From NCBI GenBank assembly GCA_947499155.1, contig CANMND010000002.1, positions 434,001 to 498,000 of the forward strand: a DNA stretch of 64,000 nt. Reading direction: 5' to 3'. The DNA is from an uncultured Sphingomonadales bacterium (lineage in GTDB: Bacteria; Pseudomonadota; Alphaproteobacteria; Sphingomonadales; Rhodothalassiaceae). Below the pieces are notes generated by a model. The model did no database searches. It saw only the letters and a program-made list of their open reading frames with translations, and was not told the DNA's origin. Shown here one piece after another: positions 27,271 through 36,577 of the stretch (its first letter is position 1; every line of letters starts with the position of its first letter). The translations under genes were made by a program, and so were the position numbers.

Positions 27271-28647
27271 TCAGAAAAATTCCAGATTGACAGAGAAAAG
27301 TTGTTCTACAGCTTTTACCGCGTCCGTCAAGGCCATCAGTATAACCCGGTCGCCAGCTTCAAATACGGTCGTTCCACTGGGTATCAGAACCTGGTCATCC
27401 CTGACGATGGCACCTACAACCACACCTCTGGGAACTTTGACCTGCCTGAGCGTTTTTCCTGCAAGAGGTGAAGATTCCAGGGTTTCTGCCTCAATGATTT
27501 CTGCAACACCATCACCCACCGAGCGCAAATCCCGGATACGCCCGCGTCGGATATGCCGCAAGATAGTCGAAACTGTCATTTCCCTTGGATCAACCCGGAC
27601 TTCGATACCCAGTGATGCGATCAGGGGAGAAAAAACGGCATTGTTGACAAGTGTGACCGCCCTTGGTGAACCGTAACGCTTGGCCAGCAAGGTAGAGAGG
27701 ATGTTGACTTCGTCTTCATTAGTGACAGCAACCACCGTTTCTGCTTCTGCGACATTGGCTTCATGCAGGATCTCAGGATCCAGCGCATCACCATGAATGA
27801 CAACAGTACGGTTCAGTTTATCTGCGATGAAGGCAGCCCGTTCCTCGTCTTTCTCGATTATTTTCACATTAAGCTTTGGCGTTCGGGTTTCGAGACTTTG
27901 TGACAAGAACAGCCCCACCGACCCCCCACCGATCACAATAATTCTGCGGGCCGTTTCCTCTTCATGTCCAAATACCCCCATGGCTCGGGCGACATGGGCG
28001 GTTTCAACGGCAATATATACGCCGTCACCCACCTCCATATGGTCATCAGCCAATGGAATGAACAATTTATCGTCCCGGGATATTGCCAGAACCCGCACCC
28101 GCAAATCAGGAAAAATCTCGGTTAACTGGCGCAATGAGGCATCAACGACCGGGCAGTTCTCATCCAGCCACAGGCCAAGAACCCGAACCTTGTCATTACA
28201 AAATGGCAAGGTATCAAATGCACCGGGCACCTCAAGCCGTCTGAAAATGGCTTTCGCCACCTCTACTTCGGGTGAGATCACCACGTCAATCGGGATATTA
28301 TCCCTTGTAAACAGGTCGCTCCACTGCGGCGCCAGATAGCTTTGATTACGGATACGCGCGATTTTTGTCGGAATGTTGAAGAGCGAATGCGCAATCTGAC
28401 AAGCGATCATATTCACTTCATCGGATATGGTCACTGCAATCAGCATATCGGCGTCATGGGCGCCAGCGCGTTCCAGAATGTTAGGGTCGGTTGCATGCCC
28501 TTCAATTGCCTGGACATCCAGTATCTGCTCGACCTTACGTATCAGCTTTGATGAACGATCGATAATTGTAATATTATTATCCTGGTCCGCCAAATAACGA
28601 GCAATGTTAAGGCCGACCTGTCCGGCACCACAGATGATGACATTCAT
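27271..28647 (-). CDS. trkA: Trk system potassium uptake regulatory protein TrkA
   Basis: Peripheral membrane NAD-binding regulator of Trk/Ktr K+ channels. 458 residues with two RCK-N Rossmann domains: first MNVIICGAGQVGLNIARYL, second RIIVIGGGSVGLFLSQSLE near residue 237. Each is followed by an RCK-C domain, the last ending VILMALTDAVKAVEQLF. It sits between ntrX and hfq, the conserved alphaproteobacterial order. A separate promoter for hfq probably lies in the 261-base gap after it. Confidence 0.95.
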   Translation of the reverse strand: MNVIICGAGQVGLNIARYLADQDNNITIIDRSSKLIRKVEQILDVQAIEGHATDPNILERAGAHDADMLIAVTISDEVNMIACQIAHSLFNIPTKIARIRNQSYLAPQWSDLFTRDNIPIDVVISPEVEVAKAIFRRLEVPGAFDTLPFCNDKVRVLGLWLDENCPVVDASLRQLTEIFPDLRVRVLAISRDDKLFIPLADDHMEVGDGVYIAVETAHVARAMGVFGHEEETARRIIVIGGGSVGLFLSQSLETRTPKLNVKIIEKDEERAAFIADKLNRTVVIHGDALDPEILHEANVAEAETVVAVTNEDEVNILSTLLAKRYGSPRAVTLVNNAVFSPLIASLGIEVRVDPREMTVSTILRHIRRGRIRDLRSVGDGVAEIIEAETLESSPLAGKTLRQVKVPRGVVVGAIVRDDQVLIPSGTTVFEAGDRVILMALTDAVKAVEQLFSVNLEFF

Positions 28648-28697
28648 ACTTTATCCCTCATCACCCCTGACTATGCTCCGGCATATGATAGCGCGCG

Positions 28698-30089
28698 TCA
28701 CATGTCCCCATTTCTACGCCGATCAGAGGATGTAAGCCCCAATGATTTGAGTTTTCTGTGTAACGCACTGCGTTCCATGCCAATAAATGCAGCTGTTTTT
28801 GAGATATTACCTGAAAACCGGGTGATCTGAATACGAAGATATTCCCGCTCAAACGCCTCTCGCGCATCTCTCAAGGGCAAAGTCATGATCGCCATGTCGC
28901 CATCACCCCTCATAAGGTCTGAAGATGTCTCGGTCAGGTCGTTTGGCAGCATATCAAGCTCGACCGTTCCCCTCTCATCTGTGGACATAATCAAAAGTCG
29001 CTCGATCACATTGCGCAGCTGTCGCACATTCCCAGGCCAATCATAAGCCTGAAGTGCAGCTATGGCCGCTTCACTGAAACTGAGATTGGGTTTGCCATAG
29101 CTGGCGGCCACGGTCTTCATGAAATGTTCAGCCAGATGAGGGACATCTTCGCGCCTCTCGCTCAATGGAGGAATTTCGACCGGGACGACCGACAGACGAT
29201 GGAAGAGATCCTCACGGAAAGTGCCCTGTCCAATTGCGTGACGCAGATCACGGCTTGATGCGGAAACCACCCGCACATCGACCTGCACCCGCTTAGAGCC
29301 GCCCACGCGTTCGAACCTTTGTTCCGTCAAGACCCGCAGGATTTTTGCCTGAGTTGTTGCAGGCATGTCGGCCACTTCATCAAGGAACAGGGTCCCGCCA
29401 TGAGCGCGCTCGAACAAGCCGGTCTTCAAGACACCGCTTTCTTTCTCCACTCCAAACAATTCTTCTTCCATGCGATGCGGCTCCATGGAAGCAGCTGACA
29501 CCACAATAAACGGGCCACGGAACCTTTTTGATTGCGCATGTAACAGGCGGGCAGCCACTTCCTTGCCAGACCCTGGCGGTCCGCTAAACAGCACACGGGA
29601 GTTAGTTGGGGCCACCCGTTCTATCGCCTGTCGCACCCCATGGATCGCACTGGAATCGCCAGTCAACTCAAACACAAGTCCTGCACGGCGGCGCAGTTCC
29701 TCGTTCTCACGGCGCAACTCTTCTGCCTCTGTCGCCCGCTCCACCACATGCAGCAGTTGATCTGACTTGAAGGGCTTTTCAATAAAGTCATATGCACCCC
29801 TCTTGATCGCAGAGACAGCGGTCTCGATCGTTCCATGGCCGGAAATGATCACAACAGGCAGATCGGGGTGTCGGCGTTTGACCAACTCCAAAACTTCAAG
29901 TCCGTCAAGTCTGCTGCCTTGCAACCAGATATCGAGAACAAGCAAGGACGGTCGGCGCGCCTCCAATTCAGCCAAAGCACTGTCACAATCATGGGCAACG
30001 CGAGCCTCATAACCGTCATCGGTCAAGATACCCGCAACCAGGTCACGAATATCGGCTTCATCGTCCACTACTAAAATATCCAACGCCAT
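28698..30089 (-). CDS. ntrX: nitrogen/redox response regulator NtrX
   Basis: Response regulator of 463 residues: receiver domain (VVDDEADIRDL, phospho-acceptor in LLVLDIW), AAA+ domain (Walker A GPPGSGKE, GGTLFLDEVADM) and C-terminal Fis-type helix-turn-helix (ISKTAAFIGMERSALHRKL). The ATG at 30089 is chosen because AGGAG precedes it by eight bases. The loop where sigma-54 activators carry GAFTGA reads GVEKESGVLKTG, so this protein is unlikely to contact sigma-54. Partner of NtrY, 22 bases upstream. Confidence 0.93.
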   Translation of the reverse strand: MALDILVVDDEADIRDLVAGILTDDGYEARVAHDCDSALAELEARRPSLLVLDIWLQGSRLDGLEVLELVKRRHPDLPVVIISGHGTIETAVSAIKRGAYDFIEKPFKSDQLLHVVERATEAEELRRENEELRRRAGLVFELTGDSSAIHGVRQAIERVAPTNSRVLFSGPPGSGKEVAARLLHAQSKRFRGPFIVVSAASMEPHRMEEELFGVEKESGVLKTGLFERAHGGTLFLDEVADMPATTQAKILRVLTEQRFERVGGSKRVQVDVRVVSASSRDLRHAIGQGTFREDLFHRLSVVPVEIPPLSERREDVPHLAEHFMKTVAASYGKPNLSFSEAAIAALQAYDWPGNVRQLRNVIERLLIMSTDERGTVELDMLPNDLTETSSDLMRGDGDMAIMTLPLRDAREAFEREYLRIQITRFSGNISKTAAFIGMERSALHRKLKSLGLTSSDRRRNGDM

Positions 30090-30111
30090 CAGCGGTCTCC
30101 TGTACACATGC

Positions 30112-32400
30112 TCATTGCGCTGCTTCCTGTCCGCCCCCCGGCGCGCCAGTTAGTGAATTCATTGATCTGGTTTTCAGCTTTTTCCTGGAAAAACGCAAAG
30201 AAATGAATGCCCCCCCTTCCGTACGATTAGACAAAAGAAGCTGTCCACCATGCTCTTCAACCACTTTCTTCACGATAGCAAGACCAAGCCCGGTTCCTTT
30301 TGCGCGAGTAGTGACATAAGGCTCAACCAGTCTGTCCCTGTCTTCAGGTAATCCCAGACCATTGTCACTGACAGAAACCTCTATCAAATCGTCAGTGTCT
30401 TGAAGTAACACGGAAATCTCACCCGCACTATTGTCGCCCGCCTCCATCCGTCCGGTAATGGATTCCTGAGAATTCTTCAGTAGATTGGTTAGGGCCTGGG
30501 CCAGAAGACGCCCGTCACAGGTCAAAATCACGGCTTCATCGGGTAAATCCAGATTATAACTTATCTCACTATGCCCCATTTCCTGAAGAAATACGGTCTG
30601 CCTTACAATATCGCGCAAGTTTTCTTCACGAAATGTTGGCGCAGGCATTCGGGCAAATGAACTGAACTCATCCACCATACGCCGCAAATCGCTCACCTGC
30701 CGGATTATCGTTTCAGTACATTGAGTGAATATTCCAGGATCAGTCGTTATTTCTTTTTCATATTTTCTTTGCAGACGTTCAGCAGCCAGTTGGATTGGTG
30801 TAAGCGGATTTTTGATTTCATGAGCAATGCGGCGTGCAACATCTGCCCACGCAGCAGTGCGCTGGTCGCGCAACTGGTCGGTTACATCGTCAAAGGTAAC
30901 TACATATCTCGTAATGTGTATATTGTCAGCTTCTGCTGTCACCCGGACCAGCAAAGTTCGTGCCTGCTCTCCTCTTATCAGCGTCACCTGGGCCTGAGCC
31001 GTTCGTTGACCTGATTTTGAAGCACCCGCCAATAATGGCGCCATTTGTGGTGCAATTTCGATCAATGGCGCACCCACAAGATCTTCAGGCGCCACCCCCA
31101 GAAGATCGCAGGCCGAACGGTTGGGAAGATGGACGATCCCGTCAGCCGTCACACCAAGCACTCCAGCTGACACGCCCTCTAGAACAGTTTCAAGAAAGCT
31201 GCGCCTCTCGTCCAGTTCACGGTTAGTGCTGACAAGTTCTCGTCTTTGCGTTTCAAGCTGTCTACTCATGCGGTTGAAAGTCCGCGACAAAACACCGATT
31301 TCATCCGGTCCCGCCGGTCCCGCAATGCGGGCAGTCAGGTCGCCCTGTCTGATCCGGTTTGCGGCGGCGACAAGGTGACTGATTGGCGTCACCAATCGGT
31401 TGGCAAACCACAGGCCAATCCATACGGCGGCCAGAAGGATAAGCAGTGTGACGACGATAAAGATGGCGTTGGAGCGGAACTGAACCAGGGACCGTTGCCC
31501 TTCAAGGGTGCGATATGTTTCCACAGCGCGTCTCGCTGCCTCCACATGCGCTGTCACGCGCGGATCAACCTGGCGGCTGACATATAAAAAGGCATCATAA
31601 AAGCCATCAAGCCGGGCCAGCGCCCTCACCTGATCATCGCCGGGATCAGCAATCACTACCTGCTCACCACCAATAGCGCGCTGCATCACAGTCTCAGGCA
31701 CCCGATTGGCCGACAGATCAAGATTGAAAGAATACTTCGCCAAAACCCTGCCCGTTGAGTCGAACACCACTGCCTCCTGAAGAGAGCGGAACAGCACCTG
31801 TTCTTCGACCAGCCTTTGCAGATAGGCACGATCTCGCTCTGCCTCTCCTGCTGCGCGGTTAAGGTCGCTGGTCATGGCTATGAGATCGAGTCTGATATTT
31901 TGGCGATGCTCTTCGATATACGCATCGGCCACTTCCAAACTGTTATTAAGCGCGCCACGCACCGAATCTGAAAACCAGTTCGACACGCCATATTGCAAGA
32001 ACAAGACGGACAACACCGCCATTATGATAGGTGGAACAGACGCTATGGCTGCAAATAATGCCACCAAACGCAGATGGAGACGCGAACCGGCAGAACCCTT
32101 GCGTCGGGCAAACCAGACTTTCACCACGCGTCGCGCCACAAGAGACGCAAGCGTCATCAGTAAAACCAGATTGATCAGCAATAAAGTGGCAACAAGGCCA
32201 TCAGCCACATCTTCAGCGGCATTCTTGCGACTAAGGGCAATATATGTGGCAATTCCAGACAGAACAGCGATGACAGCCAGACCAATTTCCAGTTTAAGCC
32301 CTATCCCCACCCGACGAGCCCATAGCCGCAAATCACGGATACGCTGTTGTATCCGTCCTTTCCAGTTTCTGTCTGTATTTTCCTGGCGAGCCATGCTCAA
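30112..32400 (-). CDS. ntrY: sensor histidine kinase NtrY
   Basis: Membrane histidine kinase of 762 residues. Two to three membrane segments lie near 36-55 and 68-88, then 110-135, with a periplasmic sensor region to about 300, another helix near 310-330, HAMP, a PAS domain, then HisKA with the phosphorylated His in ADVARRIAHEIKNPLTPIQL. The ATPase domain has NLLKNSQESI and DNGLGLP (N and G1 boxes). It phosphorylates NtrX. The gene lies between the Fis-like gene and ntrX. Confidence 0.95.
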   Translation of the reverse strand: MSMARQENTDRNWKGRIQQRIRDLRLWARRVGIGLKLEIGLAVIAVLSGIATYIALSRKNAAEDVADGLVATLLLINLVLLMTLASLVARRVVKVWFARRKGSAGSRLHLRLVALFAAIASVPPIIMAVLSVLFLQYGVSNWFSDSVRGALNNSLEVADAYIEEHRQNIRLDLIAMTSDLNRAAGEAERDRAYLQRLVEEQVLFRSLQEAVVFDSTGRVLAKYSFNLDLSANRVPETVMQRAIGGEQVVIADPGDDQVRALARLDGFYDAFLYVSRQVDPRVTAHVEAARRAVETYRTLEGQRSLVQFRSNAIFIVVTLLILLAAVWIGLWFANRLVTPISHLVAAANRIRQGDLTARIAGPAGPDEIGVLSRTFNRMSRQLETQRRELVSTNRELDERRSFLETVLEGVSAGVLGVTADGIVHLPNRSACDLLGVAPEDLVGAPLIEIAPQMAPLLAGASKSGQRTAQAQVTLIRGEQARTLLVRVTAEADNIHITRYVVTFDDVTDQLRDQRTAAWADVARRIAHEIKNPLTPIQLAAERLQRKYEKEITTDPGIFTQCTETIIRQVSDLRRMVDEFSSFARMPAPTFREENLRDIVRQTVFLQEMGHSEISYNLDLPDEAVILTCDGRLLAQALTNLLKNSQESITGRMEAGDNSAGEISVLLQDTDDLIEVSVSDNGLGLPEDRDRLVEPYVTTRAKGTGLGLAIVKKVVEEHGGQLLLSNRTEGGAFISLRFSRKKLKTRSMNSLTGAPGGGQEAAQ

Positions 32401-32531
32401 CCACTTTCCTTGACCTGTAGCGCCCTATTGGCTTTTAGCGTCCCAGCATGACTGAGAGTTGGCCCGACAAAGAGAACACAGCAAGAGATGCAATAATGCA
32501 ACAGTTATTACCCGCAAGGTCAGAAAATAAC

Positions 32532-32813
32532 TTATGTTCGCCTGAATCGTTGTGGATCAATGCCGTGTGCACACATTTTCTTTCGCAAGGTGTTACGGTT
32601 AAGGCCCAATAATCTGGCCGCTTGTATCTGGTTACCATCTGTCGCCTCTAGCGCAAGCATCAGCAAGGGCAATTCTACTTCGCGCAGAACACGGGCATAA
32701 AGCCCCGCAGGAGGCAATGCATTGCCATGGGCTTCAAAGTAACGGCGTAAATGACGCTCCACTGCTGTATCAAGGCCATCATTATCTTGCCTATCAGGTA
32801 ACGGAGATGACAC
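32532..32813 (-). CDS. stand-alone Fis-like DNA-binding protein in the ntrBC position
   Basis: Protein of 93 residues beginning VSSPLPDRQ. GTG at 32813 is favoured because AGGAG sits eight bases upstream; a TTG two codons earlier is too close to it. The whole protein lines up with E. coli Fis and with NtrC C-terminal domains: a helical part (VERHLRRYFEAHG, GLYARVLREVELPLL) and the helix-turn-helix GNQIQAARLLGLNRNTLRKK. It has no receiver or AAA+ domain. In alphaproteobacteria dusB is normally followed by ntrB-ntrC-ntrY-ntrX; here dusB is followed directly by this gene and then ntrY-ntrX. It may be a residue of ntrC or a Fis-like nucleoid protein. Confidence 0.8.
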   Translation of the reverse strand: MSSPLPDRQDNDGLDTAVERHLRRYFEAHGNALPPAGLYARVLREVELPLLMLALEATDGNQIQAARLLGLNRNTLRKKMCAHGIDPQRFRRT

Positions 32814-32918
32814 GTTCAAGGCTCCTATAGCCGATTCAGCAATTTCAGCACCAAAGAAGCCTCAGAAACCAGGGCAGAAACAGCTTGGAAATGCAAATAC
32901 CAGATAAGCGGAGACAAG

Positions 32919-33920
32919 TCAGGCAGCGGCCGCATCCAAAAGCGGCAAATAAAAATCATCTAATGCACAAAGCGCCAGTTCAGGATCTGAAATCTGGTTG
33001 AAACTGTTACGAAACTCAGCAGACCCATGCAGACCTTTTGTATACCATCCAATATGTTTGCGGGCCATACGCACCCCTACCAAAGCGCCATAATGCGCAA
33101 TCATGGAACTGTAATGTTCTTTCACCAGGGCTGCCTGCACGTCCAGTGGCGGATCAGGAAGCTTGGTTCCTGTCTTAAGGTAATGACGAACCTGATTGAT
33201 AAACCAGGGTTTCCCATATGTACCACGCCCCACCATCACACCATCAGCCCCCGACAGTTCAAGCGCCTTGTCTGCATCTTCAACACAGTTGATATCGCCG
33301 TTAACAATAACAGGCAGATCGACTGCTTCCTTGACCTTGGCTACAAAGGCCCAATCCGCATGCCCGCGATAAAGCTGGCAGCGGGTCCGACCATGGACTG
33401 TGATCATCTTGACGCCCAGGTCCTGGGCAATCTTTGCAAGTTCGGGAGCATTGCGGCTGTTATCATCCCAGCCTGTACGCATTTTGAGGGTGACAGGAAC
33501 GCTGACCGCATCAACGGTCGCCTTGATCAGACTTGCTGCATGATCAAGATCCCGCATGAGCGCTGAACCCGCATAGCCGTTCACAACTTTTTTCACCGGG
33601 CAACCCATATTGATATCGATGATATCAGCGCCCAGTTCTTCATTAAGTCTGGCAGCTTCTGCCATGCTTTCAGCCTTGCAGCCGGCAAGTTGCACCGATA
33701 CTGGGCGCTCATCAAGAGAGGCTTTTGCCTTGGTCATGGACTCACGGGTGGCGCGAATCATTGCTTCTGACGCGATCATCTCAGTCACAAGCAAAGAACT
33801 TCCATAGCGCTTGACCAGTCGCCGGAACGGATGGTCAGTCACACCCGACATGGGGGCGAGGATCACTGGGTCTTTGATCTCCAGTGGCCCAATGTTTATA
33901 GAAGATGCCAGTCGCGCCAT
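32919..33920 (-). CDS. dusB: tRNA-dihydrouridine synthase DusB (NifR3)
   Basis: FMN enzyme of 333 residues that reduces uridines in the tRNA D-loop. Signatures are [14 protein letters not shown], the SVQLAG strand, the active-site region [12 protein letters not shown] with the catalytic Cys, MRTGWDD and [14 protein letters not shown], and VIVNGDI. It is divergent from ispDF with only 52 bases between starts, and upstream of the Fis-like gene, mirroring the dusB-fis operon of enterobacteria. Confidence 0.96.
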   Translation of the reverse strand: MARLASSINIGPLEIKDPVILAPMSGVTDHPFRRLVKRYGSSLLVTEMIASEAMIRATRESMTKAKASLDERPVSVQLAGCKAESMAEAARLNEELGADIIDINMGCPVKKVVNGYAGSALMRDLDHAASLIKATVDAVSVPVTLKMRTGWDDNSRNAPELAKIAQDLGVKMITVHGRTRCQLYRGHADWAFVAKVKEAVDLPVIVNGDINCVEDADKALELSGADGVMVGRGTYGKPWFINQVRHYLKTGTKLPDPPLDVQAALVKEHYSSMIAHYGALVGVRMARKHIGWYTKGLHGSAEFRNSFNQISDPELALCALDDFYLPLLDAAAA

Positions 33921-33972
33921 ATCGTACAGTCCATTCTTTGCGATTCACCGGTCTGAAGTATGAGCAGTTTAT

Positions 33973-35163
33973 ATGTCACCAACGCCTGTCAATGCAACAA
34001 ATCCGCCGAACATCATAGCTCTGATCGTGGCCGCTGGCCGCGGCAGACGCGCAGGTGGCGGGATTCCAAAACAATATCGCATGCTTGATGGACAGATGAT
34101 TCTGGCCAGAGCCATTCATGCATTTAAAGATCATCCTGCCATCCGATCTATCTGTGTGGTCATTCACCCTGATGACAATGACCTTTATGATCAGGCGGTT
34201 ACTGGCTTGCAAATTCTTCCCCCTGTTTATGGAGGCGCAACGCGACAGGAATCCGTCAAGAATGGACTTGAAGCCTTGGTAGCACACAACCCCGACATGG
34301 TTCTGATCCATGATGCGGCGCGCTGTTTTCTGAGCGCGTCTCTGCTGGACAGGATTATCGCTGCCACAGATCATGAGGTGGGCGCCATTCCGGCGCTGGC
34401 GGTTACAGACACTTTGAAGCGTGCCGAAAACGGCCTTGTCACAGCTACTGTTTCCCGAGATAAGCTGTGGCGAGCGCAAACACCCCAGGCATTCCCCTAT
34501 AAAGCCATTTTGGATGCGCACCGAAAAGCCGGATCAAGGGAACTGACAGATGATGCCGCTGTTGCAGAAGCGGCAGGACTTGCCGTGCGAATTGTCGAGG
34601 GCGATGCGGAGAATATCAAATTGACCATGGCAGAAGACTTTAAAGAAAGCACAGGATCCGGCCAAGCTCTTGAGCCGCGCACCGGCTCTGGCTTTGATGT
34701 TCACCGCTTTGAGCCGGGCGACCATGTCTGGCTATGCGGCATTAGAATACCTCATGAATCGGGGCTTAAAGGTCATTCAGATGCGGATGTGGGCTTGCAT
34801 GCCTTGACCGATGCCATTCTTGGTGCTTTGGCAGATGGGGATATCGGGACGCATTTCCCGCCCAGCGATCCTAAATGGCGCGGGGCTTCATCAGACAGGT
34901 TTCTTGCCCATGCCGGTGAACTGGTCCGAAAAACCGGGGGGCAGATCACCCATTGTGATGTAACCCTTATCTGCGAACGTCCGCGTATAGGCACGCACAA
35001 GCAGGCGATGCGAGACCGGATAGCAGCCATTCTTGGCCTTAACGTTGCCCGGGTGTCCGTAAAAGCAACAACCACGGAACAACTCGGCTTTACTGGTCGA
35101 GAAGAAGGCATTGCAGCACAGGCCACCGCCACCTTGCTGCTGCCCGCACCAAAGGACCAATAG
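33973..35163 (+). CDS. ispDF: bifunctional IspD/IspF enzyme of the MEP isoprenoid pathway
   Basis: Fused enzyme of 396 residues. The N-terminal half is 2-C-methyl-D-erythritol 4-phosphate cytidylyltransferase (AAGRGRRAGGGIPKQYR, IHDAARC, LWRAQTPQAF). The C-terminal part from about residue 237 is MECDP synthase (GSGFDVHRFEPGD with Asp and His zinc ligands, GHSDADVGLHALTDAILGA, ATTTEQLGFTGREEGI). The fusion is common in alphaproteobacteria. It is followed four bases later by pgpA. Confidence 0.97.
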   Translation: MSPTPVNATNPPNIIALIVAAGRGRRAGGGIPKQYRMLDGQMILARAIHAFKDHPAIRSICVVIHPDDNDLYDQAVTGLQILPPVYGGATRQESVKNGLEALVAHNPDMVLIHDAARCFLSASLLDRIIAATDHEVGAIPALAVTDTLKRAENGLVTATVSRDKLWRAQTPQAFPYKAILDAHRKAGSRELTDDAAVAEAAGLAVRIVEGDAENIKLTMAEDFKESTGSGQALEPRTGSGFDVHRFEPGDHVWLCGIRIPHESGLKGHSDADVGLHALTDAILGALADGDIGTHFPPSDPKWRGASSDRFLAHAGELVRKTGGQITHCDVTLICERPRIGTHKQAMRDRIAAILGLNVARVSVKATTTEQLGFTGREEGIAAQATATLLLPAPKDQ

Positions 35164-35166
35164 CCG

Positions 35167-35646
35167 ATGGTGCACCCCGCAACCCTTGTCGCTACCCTGT
35201 TCGGAATCGGCTATATCCGCCCTGCCCCCGGCACATGGGGATCCCTTGCCGCCACCCTGATCGCCTGGGCGCTATTGCCATTCATCGGACCGTGGGGCCT
35301 TTTGGGTGCCATTATCCTTGTCACTGTCCTTGGAATCTGGGCCGCAGACCGTCATGAAATAGTGTCAGGCCGTCATGATGGCAGCGAGGTCGTCATTGAT
35401 GAAGTCGCAGGGCTGTGGCTGACCTTGTTGCCTGTCGCATTTCTCAGCGATGGCGTCATGACATGGCAGGTTTATGCTGTTGGATTTTTAGGGTTCAGAT
35501 TATTTGATATCTGGAAGCCATGGCCGATCCGCTGGCTGGATAACACGCTGCCGGGAGGCTTGGGCACCATGGTGGATGATCTTGCAGCCGCCCTGCCTGC
35601 CGGCCTTGTTTTATGGTTGTTATACGGAAGCCTTCCAATACTGTAG
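35167..35646 (+). CDS. pgpA: phosphatidylglycerophosphatase A
   Basis: Membrane phosphatase making phosphatidylglycerol from its phosphate. 159 residues with several hydrophobic segments. GYIRPAPGTWGSLAA near residue 17, VVIDEVAGLWLTLLP near 75, and FRLFDIWKPWPIRWLD near 115 are the family signatures. It begins four bases after ispDF, so it is probably co-transcribed with it. Confidence 0.94.
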   Translation: MVHPATLVATLFGIGYIRPAPGTWGSLAATLIAWALLPFIGPWGLLGAIILVTVLGIWAADRHEIVSGRHDGSEVVIDEVAGLWLTLLPVAFLSDGVMTWQVYAVGFLGFRLFDIWKPWPIRWLDNTLPGGLGTMVDDLAAALPAGLVLWLLYGSLPIL

Positions 35647-35675
35647 ACTCTTCCAACTACCCAAGGGAGAGCACG

Positions 35676-36089
35676 ATGACAGATAAATCATATATAACGG
35701 GGATAGGCGGCGTCTTTTTCAAATGTCCTGACATTGACAAAACGCGGAACTGGTACCGCGACATGTTGGGATTCAACATTGATGACAGCTATGGCGGCAC
35801 GACATTTGAGTGGCACGACAAACAAAAGCCTGAGCGCGTCGGTCGTACAATATGGAGTCCATTTAAACACGACACGGAATATTTTGGACCCGGCAACGCT
35901 GAGTTCATGATCAACTATCGCGTCAGCAATCTTGACGATCTATTGGCGGACCTCAAAACAAAGGGTATCGAGCATATCGGCGATATCGAAGACGAGGAAT
36001 ATGGCCGCTTTGCATGGATTAACGATCCCGATGGCCGCAGGATCGAGCTATGGGAGCCAAAGGGCGAACCATTGCGGGAAGCCGATTGA
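35676..36089 (+). CDS. VOC (glyoxalase/bleomycin-resistance) family protein
   Basis: Protein of 137 residues with a beta-alpha-beta-beta-beta fold of the VOC superfamily: GVFFKCPDIDKTRNWYRDML at the start and NDPDGRRIELWEPKG at the end. The ATG at 35676 has GGGAGAG five bases before it. The superfamily includes isomerases, dioxygenases and binding proteins, so substrate is not assigned. Its stop overlaps the cinA start (TGATG). Confidence 0.85.
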   Translation: MTDKSYITGIGGVFFKCPDIDKTRNWYRDMLGFNIDDSYGGTTFEWHDKQKPERVGRTIWSPFKHDTEYFGPGNAEFMINYRVSNLDDLLADLKTKGIEHIGDIEDEEYGRFAWINDPDGRRIELWEPKGEPLREAD

Positions 36090-36577
36090 TGATCTTCCCT
36101 CCTGCACTCATTGAAGCAGCGCGCGCCCTTTTGGTGGAATGCAGGGCACGCGGCATTATGGTCGCAACAGCTGAATCATGCACGGGCGGCCTGATTGGCG
36201 GGCTCTTAACCGAGATTCCCGGCTCGTCCGATATCTTCGATCGAGGTTTTATCACCTATTCCAATGACTCAAAAACCGCTCTTCTTGATGTGTCAGCAGA
36301 GCTTATAAGCACCTATGGCGCGGTGTCTGCCCCCGTTGCATGTGCCATGGCTGAAGGCGCACTTGGCCATTCAAAAGCTGATATCGCGGTTGCCGTGACC
36401 GGTGTTTCAGGGCCTGGTGGCTCTGAAAACAAGCCTGAAGGACTGGTATATTTTGCACTGGCCCATCTCGGCGGCGTTACACAGTCAGAAGAAAAACAGT
36501 TCGGGGCAATCGGGCGTGCGGAAGTTCGACTTGAAACCGTCAGACACGCCATTGCCATGTTGATGCCAACAGCCTAG
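36089..36577 (+). CDS. pncC: CinA C-terminal-domain nicotinamide-nucleotide amidase
   Basis: Protein of 162 residues equal to the CinA C-terminal domain (PncC), which deamidates NMN to NaMN in pyridine-nucleotide salvage. TAESCTGGLIGGLLTEIPGS with the catalytic Ser, FITYSNDSKTALL, VAVTGVSGPGG and KPEGLVYFAL are all intact. The start overlaps the previous stop by one base. It ends four bases inside the convergent COQ10/RatA-like gene. No MocF-like N-terminal domain is present. Confidence 0.92.
   Translation: MIFPPALIEAARALLVECRARGIMVATAESCTGGLIGGLLTEIPGSSDIFDRGFITYSNDSKTALLDVSAELISTYGAVSAPVACAMAEGALGHSKADIAVAVTGVSGPGGSENKPEGLVYFALAHLGGVTQSEEKQFGAIGRAEVRLETVRHAIAMLMPTA

Noticed and set aside
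32532-32819. The Fis-like protein as the sheared tail of a sequencing- or frameshift-broken ntrC
   Set aside because: Only about 105 bases lie between it and dusB, far too few to hold a broken receiver and AAA+ domain, and the gene has its own Shine-Dalgarno and GTG start.
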